The notes beneath the pieces were generated by a model. The model saw only the letters and a program-made list of their open reading frames with translations, ran no database searches and was not told the DNA's origin. 42,082 nucleotides of DNA, from assembly GCA_002733665.1 (NCBI GenBank), contig NVWM01000004.1, forward strand, positions 123,348-165,429. The letters run 5' to 3'. Origin of the DNA: Lutibacter sp. (GTDB taxonomy: Bacteria > Bacteroidota > Bacteroidia > Flavobacteriales > Flavobacteriaceae). The translations under genes were made by a program, and so were the position numbers. The stretch's first letter is position 1; every line of letters begins with the position of its first letter. Below are positions 10,501 to 18,558 of the stretch, piece after piece.

Positions 10501-12891
10501 GATATTTGGCATCATGTTGCTGTAATTTATGATGGTACAGATGCGAAACTTTACATTGATGGTATAGAAGATACAGCAGCAGTAGCAACAACTTTAGCAA
10601 CTCCATTAAATACAACAAATGATTTTAGAATAGCAACAGGTGGAACTGCAGCTTCATATTTCGATGGAAATATAGATGAAGTTAGAGTATTTGATGTTGC
10701 ACTTACTGAAGACCAGTTACGCTTTATAATGAATCAAGAGATTGAAGAAAATATAGGTAACAATATTTCAGGAGCTTATTTCAACAGAGGCCTGCTTGTC
10801 CCTAGCAATCTACCGCCGCCGCCTTTATTGCCTATAACACCTACCAAAAATGATATTAATGCAGTTCCATGGGCAAATTTACAAGCCTATTACCCAATGA
10901 GTAGATATACATTTACAAATACAAGAGATGAGTCTACTAATGATTTCACTGCAGCCTTAAAGCAAATAATAACAGTTGACCATCAAACGTCTCCTATACC
11001 TTATGTTTCTTCAGGAGCTTCAACGGATTGGAATACAGATACAACATGGACAAATGGAACTCAACAAACAATTCCAGGAGCAACATCAATTTTAGACAAC
11101 ACAAAAACTATTGATTGGAATATTGTAGAGATTAATGATAATGTATCAATGAGTAACAGCTCATTACCAACTTCACCTTTAGGTGTCGATAATAGAACGC
11201 TTTTAGCTTTGGTTGTCAATAGTAATGAATTAACAATTGATGGAACTCCTACAACAGGAAACGGAATCTCTATTTCACATTATTTAAAATTAAACGGTGT
11301 GCTGGATTTACAAGGAGAATCACAATTAATACAGACAGACAGAAGTGATTTGGCGACAAGTAGTTCAGGTTATATAGAAAAAGATCAACAAGGAACTGCA
11401 AATAGTTTTACGTATAATTATTGGTCTTCACCAGTTAGTTTAATAGGAACAGGAGCAAATAATGTTGATTGTTTTATTGATAATATATTAAATTATGATC
11501 GCTCAACACCTGCTACTTTTTGTGTTGGTGCTTTTTGTGCAGATGATGCAGCAATAAACACGTCAATAAGATGGTTATATAAATTTACAAGATCAACCAA
11601 TGACTATGCAAATTGGGTTGCAATAGAAGATAATACTGCAACAGTTAGTGTAACTGAAGGGTTTACAATGAAAGGTGTTTCGGCTGCAAGTTCAATAGCT
11701 ACAGAACAAAACTATACGTTTAGAGGAAAACCAAACAATGTTTTAAATGGAGCCACTCAAATAGTTCACACATCATTTAGTAATCCACAAGTAAACCCAT
11801 TAATTCCAGAAGTGTCACTTGCAGGAAATCCATTCCCATCCGCTTTAGATGCAGATCAATTTATAACAGATAATTTAAGTTCAACTGATGGCCAATTATA
11901 TTTTTGGGAACATTGGGGAGGAGGAACTCATGAATGGGCACAATATCAAGGAGGATATGCAATAAGAGTTATTGGTGTTGGTAACGCAGCAACTTCTCAT
12001 CCAGATGTTTCTCAAACAGGAATTGGTTTAAAAATACCAGGACAATATGTACCAGTTGGTCAAGGGTTCTATGTGATTTCTGATAGTGATGGAGGTGATG
12101 TTGTATTTAATAATACTCAAAGGCAATTTGCTAAAGAAGGTGGCTCTTCTGTATTTGTTAAACAAAGTTCTGAAAATATTGTCAATCAAAGTGATAATAT
12201 TGATAGAATGATTATTGGATTAGGATTTAAATCTTCAGAAGGATTTTATAGACCAGTAACAGTTGCATTTGGTATAGAAGGCGCAACAGATGATTTTGAT
12301 AGAGGGTATGATGGTAGAGCAGGTAATTTCTTGTCAAATGACGCATTATTTATGCATGATGATAAATACTACGTAATACAATCTATGGGAGAGTTTAGTA
12401 TAGAGAAAGAAATTCCATTAGTTGTTTTTGTTGATGAAGCTAATAATAATGCGACTCAAACATTTATGATAGATAGATTGGTAAATGTTCCTGATGAAGT
12501 TGAAATTTATATAAGAGATAATGTTAATGGAGAAACATATGACATTAGAAATCAAGATCATGAATTTTCTTTAGAAACTGGAGAACATAAAACTAAATAC
12601 TCATTAGTGTTTGTTGAGCAAACCCTTTCTGTTGATGAAGAAGAATTATACGATGGATTTACTGTATTTATGAACAATACAACATCAACAATTGATATCA
12701 CCAAAACGATTGATGCTGAAGTAAAAAAGGTTACTTTGTTTAATTACTTAGGTCAAACAATACAAGTTTGGGCAAAAGATTTATCTAATAATGAATTAAT
12801 ACTGCCTGTAAATAAAACAAGTACAGGAGTGTATATTTTGAAAATAGAAACAGAAAATAAGACACTAAGTAAGAAATTAATTATTGAATAA
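7579..12891 (+). CDS. Giant T9SS-secreted MAM/LamG adhesin-like protein
   Basis: 1770 residues. Signal peptide at about 1-30 ('FSFQGQAQT'). The first MAM-like module spans about 31-215 ('YHMYGADMG', 'MAIDNVSLDD'), followed by a second jelly-roll (about 217-400), a concanavalin-like segment starting 'LKLWLKANSG' (about 420-680, ending 'LAIKYGITL'), a LamG domain from 'AFDGTDDYLDSG' (about 885-1055), the 'GESQLIQ'/'YNYWSSPVS' module, and 'GNPFPSALDADQFI' at 1416. The C-terminal sorting domain (about 1690-1770) ends 'KKLIIE' but lacks the usual YPNP motif. MAM and LamG folds are associated with carbohydrate or protein adhesion, so a surface adhesin role is inferred; the ligand is unknown. The start is the first ATG, four bases after a CCCCC run. 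A strong terminator lies 20 bases after the stop. Confidence 0.85.
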   Translation: MKKSDLGKTLKFNIFILFVIGLFSFQGQAQTCGSTITTYPYSENFELGRGAWTEDGGDDFDWTHNSGGTPSSNTGPSTGDGDTWYMFTEASAPRSSGDIANLESPCFDLTSITNPQFTFSYHMYGADMGTLNVDVSTDNGSNYLTTLWTQTGAVQTSNGQAYNTVDLDLTAYVGQTIKLRFNGIRGSSWGGDMAIDNVSLDDVVPPTPDPLYTIYYENFDANNGSWTATNPGAQTVWTHGLNAGISGGTEGNHWYTDNYNNYANNSETFATSPVIDLTGFNNLKFLIDIRYITESTFDGMNIEYYDGSTWTILGAYAATPVDFWYNDTDVDGIANNVDGWSGTNPNEVGTSAFSDFITASISLPSALNNNANVRFRVQFATDGSGTDDGANFDNVIIQGDHITPLSDPTYAPGAVTTNLKLWLKANSGTSTTTDGNALSSWSDEAYDNDAIGITTTRPTYNNSAAENINFNPVVNFVNSSRHEMRGKGGYYSQDYFAIVEPNTAYDAATTYGQQIIAGKFSTDNFSQDGSGLAFGLISARYTNAVVAHTISSFPNGSSGPNNTSYGRAFEDASATLGGVMLVNVKTNAADSSTEIYINGEQIDNDTGQAGNGADLNFNEFENLQYYLGTGRFTINDHGVNGTLDGKISEILSYSVKNSVADKQKIQSSLAIKYGITLHEGTQTTETDVNYVDSDGTIIWNATTNAGYNYHIAGIGSDAAAELNQKQSKTVNTAVDLTMGLTSIEATNSANANTFAVDKNFIVWGNDLQTLAVQAAIPVDMSAGISGLNSVVDFRPSGRTWKVVETGSVGTAKISVPHASILAPLGLPPGAYLMFISPTPTFAPTAEYRVMTTPDAGTTYETDFDFDANDATFITFGFAPEYEFVRSIAFDGTDDYLDSGDVIDLETTVSNPTGSFTISAWINKDANDGSIVSKRNDGATLTSGYDFSINSSGDLVMAWINAGTRSITSSIPIPSDIWHHVAVIYDGTDAKLYIDGIEDTAAVATTLATPLNTTNDFRIATGGTAASYFDGNIDEVRVFDVALTEDQLRFIMNQEIEENIGNNISGAYFNRGLLVPSNLPPPPLLPITPTKNDINAVPWANLQAYYPMSRYTFTNTRDESTNDFTAALKQIITVDHQTSPIPYVSSGASTDWNTDTTWTNGTQQTIPGATSILDNTKTIDWNIVEINDNVSMSNSSLPTSPLGVDNRTLLALVVNSNELTIDGTPTTGNGISISHYLKLNGVLDLQGESQLIQTDRSDLATSSSGYIEKDQQGTANSFTYNYWSSPVSLIGTGANNVDCFIDNILNYDRSTPATFCVGAFCADDAAINTSIRWLYKFTRSTNDYANWVAIEDNTATVSVTEGFTMKGVSAASSIATEQNYTFRGKPNNVLNGATQIVHTSFSNPQVNPLIPEVSLAGNPFPSALDADQFITDNLSSTDGQLYFWEHWGGGTHEWAQYQGGYAIRVIGVGNAATSHPDVSQTGIGLKIPGQYVPVGQGFYVISDSDGGDVVFNNTQRQFAKEGGSSVFVKQSSENIVNQSDNIDRMIIGLGFKSSEGFYRPVTVAFGIEGATDDFDRGYDGRAGNFLSNDALFMHDDKYYVIQSMGEFSIEKEIPLVVFVDEANNNATQTFMIDRLVNVPDEVEIYIRDNVNGETYDIRNQDHEFSLETGEHKTKYSLVFVEQTLSVDEEELYDGFTVFMNNTTSTIDITKTIDAEVKKVTLFNYLGQTIQVWAKDLSNNELILPVNKTSTGVYILKIETENKTLSKKLIIE

Positions 12892-12910
12892 ATAAGAAAC
12901 AAAATACAAC

Positions 12911-12943
12911 AAAAAAGAGGCTTCAATTTGAAGCCTCTTTTTT
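12911..12943. terminator. Bidirectional intrinsic terminator
   Basis: A perfect stem AAAAAAGAGGCTTC / GAAGCCTCTTTTTT surrounds the loop AATTT. It has A and T tracts on both sides, so it can stop transcription from both strands. It sits between the convergent adhesin gene and the acyl-CoA dehydrogenase gene. Confidence 0.85.
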
Positions 12944-12960
12944 ATTTATAATATTTTTTT

Positions 12961-14139
12961 CTATTTAAAAGCATTTTCACCAGTGATATCCATTCCTGTA
13001 ATTAATAAGTGAATATCGTGAGTTCCCTCATAAGTAATTACGCTCTCAAGGTTCATCATATGACGCATAATAGAATATTCACCTGAAATTCCCATAGCAC
13101 CTAAAACTTGACGTGCTTCTCGAGCAATATTCAAAGCCATATCTACATTATTACGTTTTGCCATTGAGATTTGAGCAGTAGTTGCCTTGTTTTCGTTTTT
13201 AAGAACACCCAATCTCCAAGTCAATAATTGTGCCTTAGTGATTTCAGTAATCATTTCAGCCAATTTCTTTTGTTGAAGTTGAAAAGCAGCAATAGGTTTT
13301 CCAAATTGAATTCTTTCTTTAGAATATCTTAATGCAGTATCATAACAATCCATAGCCGCACCAATCGCTCCCCAAGCAATACCATAACGAGCAGAGTCTA
13401 AACAACCTAAAGGCGCTCCTAACCCACTCTTTTTTGGTAATAAATTTTCTTTTGGAACTTTGACGTCATCAAAAATTAATTCTCCCGTTGCAGAAGCACG
13501 TAAAGACCATTTATTATGCGTTTCTGGGGTTGAAAACCCTTCCATATCACGTTCAACAATCAAACCATGAATACGTCCTTCTTCATTTTTTGCCCAAACA
13601 ACTCCAATATCAGCAAAAGGAGCATTTGAAATCCACATTTTAGCACCATTTAAAAGATAATGATCTCCCATATCTTTAAATTTTGTTTCCATTCCTCCAG
13701 GATTAGAACCATGATTTGGTTCAGTTAACCCAAAACAACCGATGAATTCACCACTTGCTAATTTTGGAAGGTATTTATGTTTTTGTGCTTCACTACCATA
13801 TTTCCAAATTGGATACATAACCAATGAAGATTGTACAGACGCTGTTGAGCGAACACCAGAATCTCCACGTTCTAACTCTTGCATAATCAATCCGTAAGAA
13901 ATTTGATCAAGTCCTGCACCTCCATATTCTTCAGGAATATAAGGGCCAAAAGCACCAACTTCAGCCAAACCTTTAATAATTTGATGAGGGAATTCTGCCT
14001 TTTGACACGCCTCTTCAATGATTGGCGAAATATCACGCTTCACCCATTCTCTTGCTGCATCTCGTATTAAAATATGCTCTTCAGTTAGTAAATCATCTAA
14101 GTTATAATAATCTGGAGCTTGAAATAAATCTTGAGCCAT
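12961..14139 (-). CDS. Acyl-CoA dehydrogenase, glutaryl-CoA dehydrogenase type
   Basis: FAD-dependent cytoplasmic enzyme of 392 residues, the normal family length. The closest subfamily by motif is glutaryl-CoA dehydrogenase, which oxidises and decarboxylates glutaryl-CoA to crotonyl-CoA in lysine/tryptophan breakdown. Supporting motifs are 'RSTASVQSSLVMYPI' (with the substrate-binding Arg region of GCDH), 'GLTEPNHGSNPGGMETK', 'YGIAWGAIGAA', 'QLQQKKLAEM', and the catalytic glutamate E371 in 'YEGTHDIH'. The start is the first ATG, about 27 bases after a TAnnTTTG box. No partner genes of lysine degradation are nearby, so the gene appears to be a stand-alone unit. It is divergent from rnpA and convergent with the upstream adhesin. 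The substrate assignment rests on motifs only. Confidence 0.85.
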   Translation of the reverse strand: MAQDLFQAPDYYNLDDLLTEEHILIRDAAREWVKRDISPIIEEACQKAEFPHQIIKGLAEVGAFGPYIPEEYGGAGLDQISYGLIMQELERGDSGVRSTASVQSSLVMYPIWKYGSEAQKHKYLPKLASGEFIGCFGLTEPNHGSNPGGMETKFKDMGDHYLLNGAKMWISNAPFADIGVVWAKNEEGRIHGLIVERDMEGFSTPETHNKWSLRASATGELIFDDVKVPKENLLPKKSGLGAPLGCLDSARYGIAWGAIGAAMDCYDTALRYSKERIQFGKPIAAFQLQQKKLAEMITEITKAQLLTWRLGVLKNENKATTAQISMAKRNNVDMALNIAREARQVLGAMGISGEYSIMRHMMNLESVITYEGTHDIHLLITGMDITGENAFK

Positions 14140-14165
14140 TTTTTAAAAATTTTTGAAAGTTTTGT

Positions 14166-14173
14166 CAAAGGTA
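14166..14173 (-). promoter_or_regulatory. -7 promoter box for the acyl-CoA dehydrogenase gene
   Basis: TACCTTTG on the minus strand matches TAnnTTTG and lies 26 bases before the ATG. I see no TTG at the usual spacing, so this is a partial match. Confidence 0.4.
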
Positions 14174-14286
14174 CAAATTATGACAACTAAATTTGCTAAT
14201 TTTTTGCACGAAAAAGGGTTGATGACAAAAGAATTACCATCTTAAATGGAATGAAGATTCTTATTTTTAATCGAATATTATTTACT

Positions 14287-14294
14287 TATCTTTG
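14287..14294 (+). promoter_or_regulatory. -7 promoter box immediately before rnpA
   Basis: TATCTTTG matches TAnnTTTG and ends only five bases before the rnpA ATG at 14300. Transcription would start at or next to the start codon, suggesting a leaderless message. No clear -33 TTG is present. Confidence 0.45.
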
Positions 14295-14299
14295 TTCTG

Positions 14300-14677
14300 A
14301 TGAGATTTACATTTGGAAATGAAGAAAAACTAAAAAGCAAAAAGCAAATAGAACAATTATTTGCTGAAGGAAATGCAGTAAAAGAGTTCCCGATTATAAT
14401 GAAATTTTTAAAGACTGATGCTAATGATTTTCCTATAAAAGTAGCCTTTTCTGTTCCGAAAAGAAATTTTAAATTGGCAGTTCACCGCAATAGAATTAAG
14501 AGATTGTTGCGAGAAACGTATAGATTAAATAAACACACTTTACTCAATAATGTTGATGGTAAATACGTTATAATGTTTATCTATACTGATAAAACAGAAT
14601 TGAATTATACTAAATTAGAAGAAAAAATGATTGCAGTATTAAATAAATTTATCAAAAAACAAAAAATAGAATTATGA
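14300..14677 (+). CDS. rnpA: Ribonuclease P protein component
   Basis: Small basic protein (125 residues) that binds the RNase P RNA and helps it cleave the 5' leader from tRNA precursors. The N-terminus 'FGNEEKLKSKKQIEQLFAEG' and the signature 'AVHRNRIKRLLRE' with the conserved RNR are clear. The start is the ATG that gives the usual N-terminus; no alternative fits better. Unlike in many bacteria, rpmH is not next to it. The stop overlaps the next gene's ATG by four bases, so it heads an operon with the DUF4349-type lipoprotein, rfbC, rfbD and probably the S41 peptidase. Confidence 0.93.
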   Translation: MRFTFGNEEKLKSKKQIEQLFAEGNAVKEFPIIMKFLKTDANDFPIKVAFSVPKRNFKLAVHRNRIKRLLRETYRLNKHTLLNNVDGKYVIMFIYTDKTELNYTKLEEKMIAVLNKFIKKQKIEL

Positions 14678-15483
14678 AAACTTTAGGGTATTTATTTATT
14701 ACAGGAGCTATGTTTTTGGGCTGTAATGGAAATTCAGATTACAATGATTCAGGCGAATCTGCTAGAGCGTCAGAGAAAACAGTTTTTATGACTGATCAAA
14801 TAGAAGTTTTTGAATCGCCACAATTACAAGAAGATTCTAAAATAATCAAAGAAAGTAACCTCCGTTTCGAAACGGCTTCTATTGAAAACACACATCAAAC
14901 AATTGTAAATTTATTGGAGAAACACAAAGGGTTTATTCAGAGAGATCAAACTTCTAAAAACTACAATACGATTGAAAAAGACTTAACTATTAGAATTCCA
15001 ACTGATGGATTTCAACCAACTTTAGATGGTATTGCTCAAGATGTAAAAGCATTTGACAGAAAAGAAATTTCACAAAGAGATGTTACAGAAGAATTTATTG
15101 ATCTTGAAGCACGCTTAAAGGCAAAAAGAAAATTAGAAACACGCTATTTAGAATTGTTAAAGAAGGCAAAAAATGTCAAAGAAATGCTTGAAATAGAGCG
15201 TGAAGTTGCTAAAATAAGAGAAGAAATTGAAGCAAAACAAGGGCGATTAAAATACCTTCAAAACAAAGTGTCATTGAGTACAATTAACGTCTCTTTTTAT
15301 GAGACAGTAGCTTTTGAAAAGGCGCAATCACAAACCTATTTTAGCAGAGTCATAAAAGCATTAAAAGGAGGCTTTACAGGAATTGGCGAATTTATAATAG
15401 GTATTTTATATTTGTGGCCATTCATATTAATAGGAGTGATATTTTTTATATATATCAGAAAAAAAGTATGGAACACAAAATGA
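14674..15483 (+). CDS. DUF4349-type lipoprotein with C-terminal membrane segment
   Basis: A 269-residue predicted lipoprotein. The lipobox 'MFLGC' puts the lipidated cysteine at C17. A DUF4349-like region follows (about 55-230), including 'IIKESNLRFETASIENT' and 'LTIRIPTDGFQPTLD', then a charged heptad-like coiled-coil stretch (about 140-195, rich in Glu/Lys), and one hydrophobic segment (about 240-262) ending in basic residues 'YIRKK'. That topology suggests the inner membrane at the C-terminus. Family function is unknown. It overlaps rnpA and rfbC by four bases each (ATGA), so translation is probably coupled. Confidence 0.8.
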   Translation: MKTLGYLFITGAMFLGCNGNSDYNDSGESARASEKTVFMTDQIEVFESPQLQEDSKIIKESNLRFETASIENTHQTIVNLLEKHKGFIQRDQTSKNYNTIEKDLTIRIPTDGFQPTLDGIAQDVKAFDRKEISQRDVTEEFIDLEARLKAKRKLETRYLELLKKAKNVKEMLEIEREVAKIREEIEAKQGRLKYLQNKVSLSTINVSFYETVAFEKAQSQTYFSRVIKALKGGFTGIGEFIIGILYLWPFILIGVIFFIYIRKKVWNTK

Positions 15484-16025
15484 AGATTATAGAAACAAAA
15501 CTTAAGGGATGCTTTATCATAGAGCCAATTGTTTTTAAAGACGACAGAGGCTATTTCTACGAAACTTTTAATAAACAAAAATTCAAAGAATTAACTGGTC
15601 AAACAGTAGATTTTGTGCAAGACAATGAATCTTTTTCTTCAAAAGGTGTTTTAAGAGGATTACATTATCAAGAAGGAGAGTTTGCTCAGGCAAAATTGGT
15701 GCGAGTAGCACAAGGTTCAATTTTAGATGTTGCAGTTGACCTTAGAAAGGATTCTCCGACTTTTGGAGAACATATTTCTATTGAAATTTCATCAGAAAAC
15801 AAAAAACAACTCTTTGTTCCAAGAGGTTTTGCTCATGGTTTTGTTGTACTGAGCGAAACAGTACTGTTTTTATATAAGTGTGATAATTTTTACAATAAAC
15901 AATCTGAAAGAGGCATAATTTACAATGATAAGACGTTAAACATTGATTGGAAAATTCCCAAAAACCAATTAATCATTTCCTCAAAAGACATTATTTTAGA
16001 GACATTAGAAAAAGCAATGCAATGA
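15480..16025 (+). CDS. rfbC: dTDP-4-dehydrorhamnose 3,5-epimerase
   Basis: Cytoplasmic cupin-fold epimerase that converts dTDP-4-keto-6-deoxyglucose to its 3,5-epimer, the third step of dTDP-L-rhamnose synthesis. At 181 residues it is full length. 'DDRGYFYETF', 'RGLHYQ' with the catalytic H62, 'VPRGFAHGF' and 'YNDKTLNIDW' are family hallmarks. I chose the ATG at 15480, which overlaps the previous stop as ATGA and gives the typical 'MKIIETKLKGCFIIEP' start; an ATG at 15468 is a possible alternative. rfbD follows with another ATGA overlap. rfbA and rfbB are not in this window. Confidence 0.92.
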   Translation: MKIIETKLKGCFIIEPIVFKDDRGYFYETFNKQKFKELTGQTVDFVQDNESFSSKGVLRGLHYQEGEFAQAKLVRVAQGSILDVAVDLRKDSPTFGEHISIEISSENKKQLFVPRGFAHGFVVLSETVLFLYKCDNFYNKQSERGIIYNDKTLNIDWKIPKNQLIISSKDIILETLEKAMQ

Positions 16026-16879
16026 AAACAGTTTTAGTCACAGGAAGCGGTGGACAATTAGGCATGTGTATAAAAGACATTGCAGTATCAAGTAAAGAAA
16101 CTTCATTTATTTATGCGAATTCGTCAGAATTAGACATTACAAACAGAAAAGACGTTTTTTCTTTTTTTATTGATAAAAATATAGATTATTGTATTAATTG
16201 TGCAGCTTATACGGCAGTTGATACCGCAGAAACAGAAATTGAAAAAGCAACTAAAATAAATGTAGAGGGCGTTCAAAATTTAGCAGAAGCCTGCAAAGAA
16301 AAAGGAACTATTTTGATTCACATTTCAACAGACTTTGTTTTTGACGGAAGCAAAATCACACCATATTTAGAAACTAATCAAACAAATCCGAAAGGAGTTT
16401 ATGGAAAGACAAAGTTACAAGGTGAAAAAGTTGTAAAATCAGTATTAAACAAACACTTTATTATTCGTACTTCATGGTTGTATTCTGAACATGGAAATAA
16501 TTTTATGAAAACAATGCTTCGTCTAGGAAAGGAAAGAGAAGTATTGAGTGTTGTAAATGATCAAAAAGGAACACCAACATACGCAGGAGATTTAGCGAAA
16601 GTTATTTTAAAAGTTATTGAAACAAATAATAGTAGTTTTGGAACGTATCATTATAGTAATAAAGGAGTTACAACTTGGTATGAATTTGCTAAAGAAATAT
16701 TTGAAGAGAGTAAAATATTAATTGATTTAAAACCTATAACAACGGCTGCATATCCAACAGCGGCAGAGCGACCTAAGTTTAGTGCATTAGATTCATCAAA
16801 AATAAAAAGCATATTAAACTTAGAGATTCCTTTTTGGAAAAAAAGGCTAAAAAAAGTTTTAAGTAAAACAAATAAATGA
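16022..16879 (+). CDS. rfbD: dTDP-4-dehydrorhamnose reductase
   Basis: NADPH-dependent short-chain reductase that makes dTDP-L-rhamnose in the last pathway step. It has 285 residues, typical for RmlD. The nucleotide-binding 'VTGSGGQLG' is at the N-terminus, and 'STDFVFDG' and the catalytic pair Y127/K131 in 'VYGKTK' are intact. The ATG at 16022 overlaps the rfbC stop and starts directly at the Rossmann strand, so I prefer it to upstream in-frame codons. The product probably feeds rhamnosyltransferases of the nearby glycan locus, but rfbA and rfbB must be encoded elsewhere. Confidence 0.92.
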   Translation: MKTVLVTGSGGQLGMCIKDIAVSSKETSFIYANSSELDITNRKDVFSFFIDKNIDYCINCAAYTAVDTAETEIEKATKINVEGVQNLAEACKEKGTILIHISTDFVFDGSKITPYLETNQTNPKGVYGKTKLQGEKVVKSVLNKHFIIRTSWLYSEHGNNFMKTMLRLGKEREVLSVVNDQKGTPTYAGDLAKVILKVIETNNSSFGTYHYSNKGVTTWYEFAKEIFEESKILIDLKPITTAAYPTAAERPKFSALDSSKIKSILNLEIPFWKKRLKKVLSKTNK

Positions 16880-16883
16880 GGAA

Positions 16884-18515
16884 ATGAAAAAAACAAAAAA
16901 TAAAATAATAGCGATTTCATTAATTGTCGCAGTAACTATTTCATTTTCTTACAAATCAGATTTTTTTGAAATAGCAAAACAAATAGAGATATACACTACA
17001 CTCTTTAAGGAATTAAACCTTTATTATATTGATGAAGTAAATCCTGCAGAAGTTACCGAAAAAGCAATAAATGAAGTTTTAAAAAACTTAGATCCTTATA
17101 CTCGTTTTTATGACGAACAAGGAGTTGAAGACGCAAAAATAAGGCATGAAGGACAGTATGGAGGTGTTGGTGCATCGATTGTATATAGAGAAGGAAATTT
17201 GATTATTAGAGAGATTTATAAAGGTTATCCAGCACATAATGCAGGATTATTGGTAGGAGATAAAATTTTAAAAATCGACAACGCTATTCTCAAAGATCAG
17301 TCAGAAGAAATTACAAGAGCAATGTTAAAAGGCGTTCCAAACTCGATAATAAAAGTACAGGTTGAGCGACAAAACAAGAAGATAGATTTTAATGTAACTA
17401 GAGAAACTATTGAAATAAATCCAGTACCATTTTATGGAATGATAGATGAAGAAATTGGTTATATTTCTTTTATCAAGTTTAATAAAAAAGCTTCAAAAGA
17501 AGTAAAAGAAGCATTTTTAGATTTAAAATCTCAAGGGATGAAACAACTAATCATAGACGTTAGACATAATCCTGGAGGACTGTTAAATGAAGTGATAAAA
17601 ATCGTAAACTTTTTTATTCCAAAAAACAAGGTTGTTGTCACAACTCGCTCAAAATTAGATAAATGGAGCAATACACTCAAAACTAGAAATGAGCCATTAG
17701 ATACAGAAATTCCGATAGCAATATTGATAGATAATCGTTCTGCATCAGCTTCTGAAATTTTAGCTGGAGCCCTACAAGATTACGATAGAGCAGTAATTAT
17801 TGGAGAGCGCTCTTTTGGGAAAGGGTTGGTTCAACGGAGCCGAAAATTATCATACGGTACTCAATTAAAGCTCACAATATCAAAATATTATACGCCAAGC
17901 GGACGCTGTATTCAAGAATTAGATTACACAAACAGAGATCCAAAAACAGGAATTGTACCTAAATTTTCTGACGGAAAAGTCAATGCATTCAAAACAGAAA
18001 AAGGGAGAACAGTTTATGATGGTGGAGGTGTAGCACCAGACATTAAGATTGAAAAACCAATGCAAACAGCAGCCACAAAAAGACTATTAACTTCTGATGC
18101 ATTGTTTAATTATGTAACATCGTATTATTATAAAAATCCTAAAATTTCAACAGCAGAAGATTTTATATTAAATGAAAACGAGTTTAAATCTTTAAAAGAA
18201 TATTTAAAGAATAACTCAAAAAATTATGAGTTATCATCTGAAAAAGCACTCAAAAAAATTATCGAAACTATAGAAAAAGACGATTTAAATATTAAATTGC
18301 AATACGACTCTTTATCAAATCAAATACAATTAGAGAAATTATCGTCTTTAGATAAAAATAAAGATGAAATTTTAGATCAACTTACTACTAAAATTGTAAA
18401 CAGATACTATTTTAAAGAAGGTGAGTATCAGCAAAAAATAAAATTTGATAAGGTGATAAAAGAATCTGTAAAAATTCTTAAAAACGAAAAAGGCTATATG
18501 TCAATTCTGAATTAG
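16884..18515 (+). CDS. S41 (C-terminal processing) serine peptidase
   Basis: Exported, membrane-anchored protease of the tail-specific type, which recognises substrate C-termini through a PDZ domain. A hydrophobic N-terminus (about 8-22) is followed by a PDZ domain (about 90-165, 'GGVGASIVYREGN', 'AGLLVGDKILKID') and the S41 core with 'RSASASEILAG' (nucleophile S286) and 'SFGKGLVQ' (general base K313). The spacing of Ser and Lys agrees with Prc/CtpA enzymes. 543 residues is usual for Bacteroidota homologues. A GAGG sequence directly before the ATG is one of the few Shine-Dalgarno-like sites here. It is four bases after rfbD and probably belongs to the rnpA operon. Confidence 0.9.
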   Translation: MKKTKNKIIAISLIVAVTISFSYKSDFFEIAKQIEIYTTLFKELNLYYIDEVNPAEVTEKAINEVLKNLDPYTRFYDEQGVEDAKIRHEGQYGGVGASIVYREGNLIIREIYKGYPAHNAGLLVGDKILKIDNAILKDQSEEITRAMLKGVPNSIIKVQVERQNKKIDFNVTRETIEINPVPFYGMIDEEIGYISFIKFNKKASKEVKEAFLDLKSQGMKQLIIDVRHNPGGLLNEVIKIVNFFIPKNKVVVTTRSKLDKWSNTLKTRNEPLDTEIPIAILIDNRSASASEILAGALQDYDRAVIIGERSFGKGLVQRSRKLSYGTQLKLTISKYYTPSGRCIQELDYTNRDPKTGIVPKFSDGKVNAFKTEKGRTVYDGGGVAPDIKIEKPMQTAATKRLLTSDALFNYVTSYYYKNPKISTAEDFILNENEFKSLKEYLKNNSKNYELSSEKALKKIIETIEKDDLNIKLQYDSLSNQIQLEKLSSLDKNKDEILDQLTTKIVNRYYFKEGEYQQKIKFDKVIKESVKILKNEKGYMSILN

Positions 18516-18535
18516 AATAGTTGACGAATAAAACA

Positions 18536-18543
18536 TATATTTG
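18536..18543 (+). promoter_or_regulatory. -7 promoter box before the nucleosidase-like gene
   Basis: TATATTTG matches TAnnTTTG and ends 15 bases before the ATG at 18559. A TTG at 18521 is only 12 bases upstream, shorter than the usual spacing. This may start the glycan operon. Confidence 0.45.
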
Positions 18544-18558
18544 CTTGTTACACTAATT

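Noticed and set aside
18521..18523. TTG elements 10-15 bases before several -7 boxes (18521, 26778, 28095, 37904) read as -33 elements
   Set aside because: Spacing is clearly shorter than the usual 17-23 bases, and TTG is frequent by chance; only the promoter at 3925-3954 has proper spacing.
18541..18558. TTG start for the nucleosidase-like protein six codons upstream
   Set aside because: It overlaps the -7 promoter box, and the ATG at 18559 gives a normal basic N-terminus.
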